From: an uncultured Collinsella sp.
GTDB lineage: Bacteria > Actinomycetota > Coriobacteriia > Coriobacteriales > Coriobacteriaceae
Direction of reading: 5' to 3'
Length of the DNA: 31,459 bases
NCBI GenBank assembly: GCA_900757595.1
Contig: CAAEOL010000021.1
Span: 1 to 31,459, forward strand
The translations under genes and the position numbers were made by a program. Positions 8,123-15,686 of the stretch are shown here, in pieces; position 1 is the first letter of the stretch; the number at the start of each line of letters is the position of its first letter. The notes beneath the pieces were generated by a model. The model was not told the DNA's origin, searched no databases, and saw only the letters and a program-made list of their open reading frames with translations.

Positions 8123-8212
8123 ATGGTAAACATCCTGCTAAAAACGTTTTACCAAACGTCAGACTAACAATCTTGAAACCCTAATTGATAAAACTGTCAA
8201 GAGTTTTACCAT
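8123..8212. promoter_or_regulatory. Cluster of three GGTAAAAC-type operator-like sites before glgB
   Basis: Three related sequences lie between the divergent HAD and glgB genes: ATGGTAAAC at 8123-8131, GTTTTACCAA at 8146-8155 (in the partial palindrome TAAAAACGTTTTACC) and GTTTTACCAT at 8203-8212. The last also forms an inverted repeat with TGATAAAACT at 8186-8195. The same ATGGTAAAAC and ATGGTAAAC sequences recur at 18228 and 18263 before the GH13-GH77 gene. The form resembles operators of LacI-family sugar regulators. No regulator gene is present in the window. Confidence 0.5.
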
Positions 8213-8447
8213 CGCAATTCTGCCAGTGGTCTAAACATGGCGCTCGCCGATTAAACACCGCCCCAAAACCACTTTCCTTCATAAAAGTAACGTACAGGTG
8301 TTATCGTAGTTTCTGCCGAAAGTTCCACCGAGCACGCGAGGTGGAACGAATCATAGAACTATCGCCGTCCCTTCGATTCGTGCAGCCTTGGACCTTTCGC
8401 ATCTAGTCACCAAGGCAACACGCTGCCGCGTCATGATGGGATCAAAC

Positions 8448-10691
8448 GTGAGCGATACAAAGCTAAAGCCAGCAACCAAAAAGCCCGCTACCCGTAAAGC
8501 CGCCCCGCACGCACCGGAGCTTTCCAAGGACGATGTCTATCTGTTTGGCATTGGCATGTGGGAGCGCAGCTGGGAAAAGATGGGCGCACATCCCGACACG
8601 CAGAACCGTACGCGCGGCTGGCGTTTTTGCGTTTGGGCGCCCGATGTAAAGAGCGTTCACGTCATTGGCGAATTTAATAATTGGGATGAGGAAGCCAACC
8701 CGCTGGTGCCCGTACATACGAGCGCTATTTGGGAAGGCTTTATTCCTGGTGCCGAGCAGGGCCAGCTATATAAATATCTCATCGAGACCAACGAGGGCGA
8801 AAAGCTCTACAAGGCCGATCCGTATGCCTTTAAGGCCGAGTGCCCTCCGGGTACGGCGAGCGTGCTGTGGACCCTCGACGGCTATAAGTGGAACGACGCC
8901 GCATGGCTCCAGCGCCGCGCCAGCCATAACCACATGTCGCAGCCCCTTAACATCTACGAGGTGCATATTGGCTCGTGGAAGCGCCACGGCGACGCGCCGC
9001 AGGGCGATCCAGACGAGTTTGGCAACTATCCCGGCCCCATGGATCCCTTCCCCGCGCAGCGCGGCGAGTTCTACACTTACGACGACCTGTCGGTGGAGCT
9101 CGTGGACTACGTGCGCGACATGGGATATACGCATATCGAGGTCATGCCACTCATGGAGCATCCCTTCGATGGCTCCTGGGGCTACCAGACGACCGGTTAT
9201 TACGCCGCCACGTCGCGCTACGGCAACCCGCAGCAGCTCATGCACTTTATCGATGCATGCCACGAGGCGGGCATTGGCGTGATCATGGACTGGGTGCCCG
9301 GCGGTTTTTGCGCCGACTCCCACGGCCTTGCCACCTTTAACGGCCATATGCTGTTTGAGCACGAGATTCACCCCAACTGGGGCACACACAAGTTCGATTT
9401 CGCCCGCGGCGAGGTCCGCTCCTTCCTGGTTTCCAACGTGCTGTACTGGCTCGAGAACTTCCACGTGGACGGCATTCGCATGGACGGCGTGTCCAGCATG
9501 CTGTACCTCAACTTTGGCATCGACGATCCGGGCCAAAAGAAGTTCAACAAGTACGGTACCGAGGAGGACCTGGACGCCAGCGCGTTTATCCGCCAGGTCA
9601 ACTGCGCCGTGGAGGCCCACTACCCCGACGTGATGATGATGGCTGAGGAGTCCACCGCGTGGCCGCTCGTGACCTACCCGCCGCAGGACGGCGGCCTGGG
9701 CTTCCACTACAAGTGGGACATGGGCTGGATGAACGACACCCTGCACTACATGCAGACCGATTTTCCGTGGCGCCCCGGCAACCACGGGCTGCTCACGTTC
9801 TCCATCATGTACGCCTTTACCGAGAACTTCATTTGCCCGTTGAGCCACGACGAGGTCGTGCACGGCAAGTGCTCGCTCATCGGCCGCATGCCGGGCGACT
9901 GGTGGCGCCAGTTTGCCGGCCTGCGCACGCTGGCCTTCTACCAGATGACGCACCCCGGTGCCAAGCTCAACTTTATGGGCAACGAGATCGGCCAGTTTAT
10001 CGAGTGGCGCTACTACGAGTCCATCCAGTGGTTCCTGACCGAGGAGTACGAGACCCACCGTCATCATCAGGCGTTTATCAAGGCGCTCAACCACCTGTAC
10101 ACCGCCGAGCCCGCCCTGTACGAGCGTGGCTACACCGACGACGGCTTTACCTGGATCGACGCGGACAACTCCAAGCAGTCCATCGTGAGCTTTGTGCGCC
10201 AGGGCGAGGACGTCGATGACGACCTGGTGATCCTGATCAACTTTGATCCGGCGAGCTACGAGAGCTTCCGTGTGGGCGTGCCGCGCGAGGGCGACTGGGA
10301 GGTCATCTTTGACTCTGACCGTCCCAAGTTTGGCGGCAGCGGATATGCCGGCGAGGAGCCCTACACCTGCTCGAGCGAGCCCTATCCCTGGAACGGGCAG
10401 ATGGACTCCATTGAGATTAAAGTGCCCGGCCTGGCAGGCGTGGTGCTGAAGCGCCGCGGTCCCAGCAGCTACAAGCCGCCGGTGGTTGAGGAGCCCAAGG
10501 CTGCGCCCAAGAAGCGTACGTCCTCGGTGAAGCCCAAGCCCGCGGCTGCCAAGAAGGCTCCTGCTAAGGCTAAGGCAAAGGCTGACGCAAAGCTCGCTGC
10601 TAAAGCTACCGCGGCCAAGAAGCCGGCTGCCAAAAAGGCCGCTACCAAGGCCAAGTCTGCTTCTGTTAAGCCGTCTGCCAAGGATGCGTAA
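8448..10691 (+). CDS. glgB: 1,4-alpha-glucan branching enzyme with Ala/Lys-rich C-terminal tail
   Basis: GlgB cuts alpha-1,4 chains and rejoins them as alpha-1,6 branches in glycogen. The 747-residue protein has an N-terminal CBM48-like domain (RFCVWAPDVKSVHVIGEFNNW) and a GH13 barrel with HPFDGSWGYQ, nucleophile Asp346 in GIRMDGVSSM, acid/base Glu400 in MMAEEST, and His467-Asp468 in LSHDEVVHGK. It ends with the all-beta domain (to GVVLKRR, near residue 670). Residues about 671-747 form an extra tail of repeated AAKK/KPAAKK units not found in standard GlgB. In region I the family's DWVPGHF reads DWVPGGF, so the conserved His is Gly286. GTG at 8448 was chosen for the GGGA upstream; ATG at 8433 and 8436 are possible but lack a ribosome site. 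It is first in the glgB-P-C-D-A cluster. Confidence 0.93.
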   Translation: MSDTKLKPATKKPATRKAAPHAPELSKDDVYLFGIGMWERSWEKMGAHPDTQNRTRGWRFCVWAPDVKSVHVIGEFNNWDEEANPLVPVHTSAIWEGFIPGAEQGQLYKYLIETNEGEKLYKADPYAFKAECPPGTASVLWTLDGYKWNDAAWLQRRASHNHMSQPLNIYEVHIGSWKRHGDAPQGDPDEFGNYPGPMDPFPAQRGEFYTYDDLSVELVDYVRDMGYTHIEVMPLMEHPFDGSWGYQTTGYYAATSRYGNPQQLMHFIDACHEAGIGVIMDWVPGGFCADSHGLATFNGHMLFEHEIHPNWGTHKFDFARGEVRSFLVSNVLYWLENFHVDGIRMDGVSSMLYLNFGIDDPGQKKFNKYGTEEDLDASAFIRQVNCAVEAHYPDVMMMAEESTAWPLVTYPPQDGGLGFHYKWDMGWMNDTLHYMQTDFPWRPGNHGLLTFSIMYAFTENFICPLSHDEVVHGKCSLIGRMPGDWWRQFAGLRTLAFYQMTHPGAKLNFMGNEIGQFIEWRYYESIQWFLTEEYETHRHHQAFIKALNHLYTAEPALYERGYTDDGFTWIDADNSKQSIVSFVRQGEDVDDDLVILINFDPASYESFRVGVPREGDWEVIFDSDRPKFGGSGYAGEEPYTCSSEPYPWNGQMDSIEIKVPGLAGVVLKRRGPSSYKPPVVEEPKAAPKKRTSSVKPKPAAAKKAPAKAKAKADAKLAAKATAAKKPAAKKAATKAKSASVKPSAKDA

Positions 10692-10785
10692 CAAAGCCGT
10701 TACAGCTGTAATTACCCGCCCCGCGGGGGCGTAGGATATATGTCATAACCGTTCCGGGAGAAACATCCCCGGGGGAAAGGAACGT
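10692..10785 (+). other. glgB-glgP spacer with two hairpins
   Basis: GCCCC-GCG-GGGGC at 10718-10730 forms a compact GC hairpin without a T-tract. Then GTTCC at 10751-10755 can pair with GGAAC at 10779-10783, which overlaps the glgP ribosome-binding site (AAAGGAACGT before the ATG). Inner pairs GGGA/TCCC support the second fold. A TAGGATATAT stretch at 10732-10741 could be a weak -10 element. Confidence 0.4.
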
Positions 10786-13212
10786 ATGAATAAGATCTTC
10801 GACAACAAGCAGGAGTTTACCGAGCTCTATCGCGATGCCGTCATGAGCATCAGCGGCAAGAGCGTCGAGGCCGCGAGCGACCTCGATCGCTTTAACGCCC
10901 TGGCCAAGCTCGTGGCCGAGAAGGCGCGCACCGTTGCCACCAAGAGCGACGCCCGTGTGACCGCCGAGGGCAAAAAGCGCGTGTACTACTTCTCGATCGA
11001 GTTTTTGATCGGCCGCCTGCTCGACAACTACCTGCTCAACTTTGGCGTGCGCGACATGGTCGCCGAGGCGCTCGACGACATGGGCTTTGACCTTTCCGTC
11101 ATCGAGAACCAGGAACCCGATCCGGCTCTGGGCAACGGTGGCCTGGGCCGTCTGGCCGCATGCTTCCTGGATTCCATGGCAGCCGAGGGGATTGCCGGCT
11201 ATGGCAACGGCATGCGCTACCGCTACGGCCTGTTTAAGCAGGAGATCGTCAATGGCAGTCAGGTCGAGGCCACCGACGAGTGGCTCACCCACGGCTATCC
11301 CTGGGAAGTCCGTCGTCAGGACAAGGCCGTGACCATCAAGTTTGGTGGCCATGTCGAGGGCTTTGAGGAGAACGGTCGCACGTTCTACCGCACGGTGGAC
11401 ACGCAGGACATCCTGGCCGTCCCTTATGACATCCCCGTGGTGGGCTATGCCGGCGAGACTGTCAACAAGCTGCGCGTCTGGGCTGCAGAGCCGGTCGAGG
11501 AGCACTTCGATCTTGAGGCCTTCAACCGCGGCGACTACGCCCTGGCTGACGCCGAGCGTGCCGAGGCCGAGGCCATCAGCGCCATCCTCTACCCCAACGA
11601 CGCCGGCGAGCATGGCCGCCTGCTGCGCCTGAAGCAGGAGTACCTGTTTGTTTCGGCCGGCATCTACAGCCTGCTCGACACCTTTGAGAAGGAGCACGGC
11701 GAGAACTGGGAGCTGCTGCCGCAGTTTGTTGCCATCCATACCAACGACACGCACCCCGCTATGTGCGGCCCCGAGCTCATGCGCATCCTCATTGACGAGA
11801 AGAAGCTCGAGTGGGATGACGCCTGGAACATCGTGACGCAGGTCGTGAGCTACACCAACCACACCATCCTGCCCGAGGCTCTGGAGAAGTGGCCCATCGG
11901 CACGTTCTCCAAGCTCCTCCCCCGCGTGTACCAGATCATCGACGAGATCAGCCGTCGTTGGCACGAGTCGTTCGATACCACGCAGGAGGGCTGGCAGGAG
12001 CGTCTGCGCCAGACCGCCATTCTGTGGGACGGCGAGATTCGCATGGCCAACCTGTCCGTGATCTGCAGCCACAGCGTCAACGGCGTGGCAAAGATCCACT
12101 CCGACATCATCAAGAACATCGTGCTCAAGGACTTCTATGCCCTGACGCCCGAGAAGTTCAACAACAAGACCAACGGCATCTCCCACCGTCGCTTCTTCGC
12201 CGAGGCCAACCCCACCTATGCCAAGCTCGTGACCGAGGCCATTGGCGACGGTTGGCTCAAGGACGCCTTTGAGCTGGAAAAGCTCAAGGAGTTCCAGAAC
12301 GACACCGAGTTCCTGAAGGCCGTGGGCGCCTCCAAGCGCGCCAACAAGGAGCGCCTGGCCGCCTACGTTAAGGCCGAGACCGGTCTGGTTATCGACCCCA
12401 ACACCGTCTTCGACGTTCAGGTTAAGCGCTTCCATGCCTACAAGCGCCAGCTCATGAACATCATGAAGGTGATGGACATCTACAACCGTCGCATCGCGGA
12501 TCCCAACTTCCACGTGACGCCGACGACCTTCATCTTTAGTGGCAAGGCTGCCTCGAGCTACACCTTTGCCAAGGAGACCATCCGCCTCATTAACTCCGTT
12601 GCCGACGTCATCAACAACGATGCCCGCGTCAATGAGGTCATGAAGGTCTGCTTTATCCCCAACTTCCGCGTGAGCAACGCCCAGCTCATCTACCCCGCCG
12701 CCGAGATCTCGGAGCAGATCTCCACGGCCGGCAAGGAGGCCTCGGGCACGTCCAACATGAAGCTCATGATGAACGGCGCCATTACGCTGGGTACCCTTGA
12801 CGGCGCCAACATCGAGATCGCCGATCTGGCCGGCCGCGAGAACGAGGCCATCTTTGGCCTGACCGCTCCCGAGGTCGAGCAGCTCTGGGCATCCAACAGC
12901 TACTTTGCGTGGGATACCCTCAACGGCGACCGCGAGCGTCTGGGCCGCGTGATGGACGAGCTCAAGGACAACACGTTTGCGGGTCTTTCGGGCAACTTCG
13001 AGAGCATCTACAACGAGCTCATGAACAACAACGACCCCGACCTGGTCATGGCTGACTTCCGTAGCTACGTGGATGCATGGGAGAAGCTCACGAACAGCTA
13101 CGGCGACCAGGAGACCTGGAACCGCAAGGCCCTGCTCAACACCGCCTCCTCGGGTTGGTTCTCGAGCGACCGCACCATTCGCGAGTATCGCGACGAGATT
13201 TGGCACGCATAA
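10786..13212 (+). CDS. glgP: Glycogen/starch/alpha-glucan phosphorylase
   Basis: This GT35 enzyme releases glucose-1-phosphate from alpha-1,4-glucan ends using phosphate and pyridoxal phosphate. At 808 residues it has the normal family length. Visible motifs are RVYYFSIEFLIGRLL near the N-terminus, EPDPALGNGGLGRLAACFLDS, RYRYGLFKQEI, HTNDTHPA, SYTNHTILPEAL, VQVKRFHAYKRQ and the cofactor-binding lysine in KEASGTSNMKLMMNGA followed by LGTLDGANIEI. The ATG has AAAGGAACGT just upstream. It follows glgB by 94 bases and precedes glgC by 104, so the cluster carries degradation together with synthesis. No unusual tail is present, unlike GlgB and GlgA. Confidence 0.97.
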   Translation: MNKIFDNKQEFTELYRDAVMSISGKSVEAASDLDRFNALAKLVAEKARTVATKSDARVTAEGKKRVYYFSIEFLIGRLLDNYLLNFGVRDMVAEALDDMGFDLSVIENQEPDPALGNGGLGRLAACFLDSMAAEGIAGYGNGMRYRYGLFKQEIVNGSQVEATDEWLTHGYPWEVRRQDKAVTIKFGGHVEGFEENGRTFYRTVDTQDILAVPYDIPVVGYAGETVNKLRVWAAEPVEEHFDLEAFNRGDYALADAERAEAEAISAILYPNDAGEHGRLLRLKQEYLFVSAGIYSLLDTFEKEHGENWELLPQFVAIHTNDTHPAMCGPELMRILIDEKKLEWDDAWNIVTQVVSYTNHTILPEALEKWPIGTFSKLLPRVYQIIDEISRRWHESFDTTQEGWQERLRQTAILWDGEIRMANLSVICSHSVNGVAKIHSDIIKNIVLKDFYALTPEKFNNKTNGISHRRFFAEANPTYAKLVTEAIGDGWLKDAFELEKLKEFQNDTEFLKAVGASKRANKERLAAYVKAETGLVIDPNTVFDVQVKRFHAYKRQLMNIMKVMDIYNRRIADPNFHVTPTTFIFSGKAASSYTFAKETIRLINSVADVINNDARVNEVMKVCFIPNFRVSNAQLIYPAAEISEQISTAGKEASGTSNMKLMMNGAITLGTLDGANIEIADLAGRENEAIFGLTAPEVEQLWASNSYFAWDTLNGDRERLGRVMDELKDNTFAGLSGNFESIYNELMNNNDPDLVMADFRSYVDAWEKLTNSYGDQETWNRKALLNTASSGWFSSDRTIREYRDEIWHA

Positions 13213-13316
13213 AGCGCGCGAGCTCCCTTTGCCGCACGGCATTATTCGGTGGGCGTGACAGTGCGCCGCGTCCGTCGCTAATGGGTTAGGAACATCGATG
13301 ACAGAAGGAGAAATCG

Positions 13317-14465
13317 ATGAGTAAGAAAGAATGCATCGCGATGCTCCTCGCAGGAGGACAGGGCAGCCGATTGGGGGCACTCACCCAAAAGATCGCCAAG
13401 CCGGCGGTTAGCTTTGGTGGCAAGTTCCGCATTATCGACTTTTCGCTCTCCAACTGCTCCAACTCGGGCATCGACACGGTGGGCGTTCTAACGCAGTACC
13501 GTCCCTACCTGCTGCATGCCTATGTGGGCTCCGGCGAGGCGTGGGATCTGGACAGCCGCGACGGCGGCGTGTCGATCCTGCCGCCGTACGAGACGCAGAC
13601 CGGCGGCGCCTGGTACGCGGGCACGGCAGACGCCATTACGCAGAACCTCGACTACATCAAGGCCAATGACCCCAAGTACGTTCTGATTCTTTCGGGCGAT
13701 CACCTGTATCGCATGGACTACCGCAAGATGCTCAAGACGCACATTGAGAACAACGCCGACCTCACGGTGAGCGTAATGCCCGTGCCGTGGGAGGAGGCCA
13801 GCCGCTTTGGCATCCTGACCACCGACCCCGAGGACGGCCGCATCACTAAGTTCACCGAGAAGCCCGAGAAGCCCGATTCGAACCTCGCGTCCATGGGCAT
13901 CTACATCTTCTCGGCCGACGTGTTGATCGAGGCGCTCGAGGAGGACGCTCTGGACCAGCGCTCGAGCCACGACTTTGGCAAGGACATCATCCCCAAGCTG
14001 CTCGGTGAGAACAAGCGCCTGTACAGCTACGAGTTCCACGGCTTTTGGAAGGACGTCGGCACCATCGCCAGCTTCCACGAGACCTCGATGGACCTGCTGG
14101 GCAACAACCCCGAGTTCGATCTGTTCGACAAGAACTTCCCCATCATGTCCAACATCACTACGCGTCCGCCGCACTACATTGGCCCGGACGGCCGCCTGGA
14201 CGACTGCCTGGTCTCCAACGGCTGCAAGATCTACGGCACCGCTCGCCACTCGATCCTTTCGACCGATGTCATCATCGAGGAGCGCGCCGTGGTCGAGGAC
14301 TCCGTGCTGCTGCCGGGTGCGCACGTTAAGAGCGGCGCGCACATCTGCCGCGCTATTTTGGGCGAGAACTCCACGGTCGAAGAGGGCGTGAAGCTCGGCT
14401 CTGTCGATACCACCAAGGATACGGCCGTCGTTGGAAATGACGTCGTTATCGGGAAGGGGGAATGA
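13317..14465 (+). CDS. glgC: Glucose-1-phosphate adenylyltransferase, catalytic subunit
   Basis: GlgC makes ADP-glucose and pyrophosphate from ATP and glucose-1-phosphate, the committed step of bacterial glycogen synthesis. The 382-residue protein has the nucleotidyltransferase motif MLLAGGQGSRLGALT at the N-terminus, KPAVSFGGKFRIIDFSLSNC, the metal-binding GDHLYRMDY, the sugar-phosphate site FTEKPEKP, and WKDVGT. A left-handed beta-helix follows at the C-terminus (repeated hexapeptides such as SNGCKIYGTARHSILS). AAGGAG stands six bases before the ATG. It is followed by its paralog glgD after only four bases, so the two are made together as a probable GlgC-GlgD hetero-oligomer, as known in Bacillota. 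Confidence 0.97.
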   Translation: MSKKECIAMLLAGGQGSRLGALTQKIAKPAVSFGGKFRIIDFSLSNCSNSGIDTVGVLTQYRPYLLHAYVGSGEAWDLDSRDGGVSILPPYETQTGGAWYAGTADAITQNLDYIKANDPKYVLILSGDHLYRMDYRKMLKTHIENNADLTVSVMPVPWEEASRFGILTTDPEDGRITKFTEKPEKPDSNLASMGIYIFSADVLIEALEEDALDQRSSHDFGKDIIPKLLGENKRLYSYEFHGFWKDVGTIASFHETSMDLLGNNPEFDLFDKNFPIMSNITTRPPHYIGPDGRLDDCLVSNGCKIYGTARHSILSTDVIIEERAVVEDSVLLPGAHVKSGAHICRAILGENSTVEEGVKLGSVDTTKDTAVVGNDVVIGKGE

Positions 14466-14469
14466 TCCG

Positions 14470-15597
14470 ATGATCAATCGCAAGGCCATCGGTTACATCA
14501 CCGCTAACTACTCTTCGACCTACGGCAGCGTGCTGCTCAAGGACCGCCCCATCGCGTCCGTTCCGTTTTTGGGCCGCTACCGCCTGATCGACTTTCCGCT
14601 GTCCAACATGATGAATGCCGGCATCAAGACCGTCGGCGTCGTCATGCCGGGTAACTACCGCTCGCTGATCGACCACGTGGGCTCGGGCAAGGACTGGGGC
14701 CTGGACCGCAAGAAGGGCGGCCTGTTCATGGTGCCCGGCAACGCGTATGGCACCACCAAGGGCGGCATGCGCTTCCTGCTGCGCGACATCATCTCCAACA
14801 AGACGCTGTTCCAGCGCTCGGAGAATCCCTATGTCGTGATGATGGGCACCAACATCATCTTTAACATGGACCTCAACACCATCATCGAGGCGCACGAGAA
14901 CTCCGGCGCCCAAATGACCGTGGTGTACTGCAAGGCCACGCGCAATGTCGAAGACGAGACCAAACTCGAGATTAACGAGAACGGCCGCCTGACGGGCGTG
15001 AGCGCCGGCGTCGCGTACGGAGACAACGCCTCCATGGACTGCTGCATCGTCAACCGCGAGACGCTGCTCGAGATCATCGACCACTACCAGGCCGCCGACT
15101 ATCTGGACCTGCTCGAGGCACTCCAGGGTGACTTTGGCAACATCGACGTGTGCAGCTACGAGTACAAGGGCGAGGTCGTGGGCGTGTTTAGCGAGAAGTC
15201 GCTGTATCGCCGCAGCATGGACCTGCTCGACCAGACCGTGGCCGACCAGCTCTTTGACCCCGAGCGCCCGATCCTGACCAAGGCTCACGACGTGCCGCCT
15301 TCGCGCTACGCGACCGGCAGCCACGCCTGCAACTCGATCATCTCGGCCGGCTGCATCATCAAGGGCACCGTGCGCAACTCGATCCTGTCGCGCGGCGTCG
15401 TGGTCGAGGAAGGCGCCTCGGTGACCAACTCGATCATCAACCAGAGCTGCATCATCAAGAGCGGCGCCCGCGTCGAGAACGCCATTCTGGACAAGAATAA
15501 CGTGGTTCCCACCAACACCGAGCTTCGCGGCACGCCCGAGAACATCTTGGTGCTGGGCAAGGCTCCGTTAACTTCCGACACCACCATCGTACGTTAA
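14470..15597 (+). CDS. glgD: Glucose-1-phosphate adenylyltransferase-like subunit GlgD
   Basis: This paralog of GlgC usually has little activity alone and modulates the GlgC-GlgD complex. The 375-residue protein keeps the overall fold (FLGRYRLIDFPLSNMMNAGI, then a C-terminal beta-helix with SAGCIIKGTVRNSILS). The N-terminal Gly-rich nucleotide loop of GlgC (AGGQGSR) is replaced by TANYSSTYGS, and the GDHLYRMDY motif is changed to GTNIIFNMDL. Both changes are typical of GlgD and argue against normal catalysis. The ATG at 14470 lies four bases after the glgC stop with AAGGGGG upstream; the open frame extends further back but only into glgC. Confidence 0.93.
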   Translation: MINRKAIGYITANYSSTYGSVLLKDRPIASVPFLGRYRLIDFPLSNMMNAGIKTVGVVMPGNYRSLIDHVGSGKDWGLDRKKGGLFMVPGNAYGTTKGGMRFLLRDIISNKTLFQRSENPYVVMMGTNIIFNMDLNTIIEAHENSGAQMTVVYCKATRNVEDETKLEINENGRLTGVSAGVAYGDNASMDCCIVNRETLLEIIDHYQAADYLDLLEALQGDFGNIDVCSYEYKGEVVGVFSEKSLYRRSMDLLDQTVADQLFDPERPILTKAHDVPPSRYATGSHACNSIISAGCIIKGTVRNSILSRGVVVEEGASVTNSIINQSCIIKSGARVENAILDKNNVVPTNTELRGTPENILVLGKAPLTSDTTIVR

Positions 15598-15629
15598 CGT
15601 TGGCACCGCAACATCGCTCGTAACACGTA

Positions 15630-15663
15630 GAATAGCCGCCCGGTTTGCGCCAGGCGGCTATTC
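15630..15663. repeat. 11-bp perfect inverted repeat between glgD and glgA
   Basis: GAATAGCCGCC at 15630-15640 pairs fully with GGCGGCTATTC at 15653-15663 across a 12-base loop. No T-run follows on either strand, so termination would be weak. It ends 23 bases before the glgA start and may tune read-through or mRNA decay between the ADP-glucose genes and glgA. Confidence 0.7.
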
Positions 15664-15686
15664 TCGAATTGCAACAGGGAGACAAT

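Noticed and set aside
8766..10694. 642-residue minus-strand reading frame opposite glgB
   Set aside because: It is antisense to a gene with clear catalytic motifs, and its His/Val/Leu-rich composition is typical of a shadow frame.
10666..13380. 904-residue minus-strand reading frame opposite glgP
   Set aside because: It is a shadow of glgP in GC-rich DNA: it has a repetitive Val/Leu/Gly/Asp composition, no motifs and complete overlap with a certain gene.
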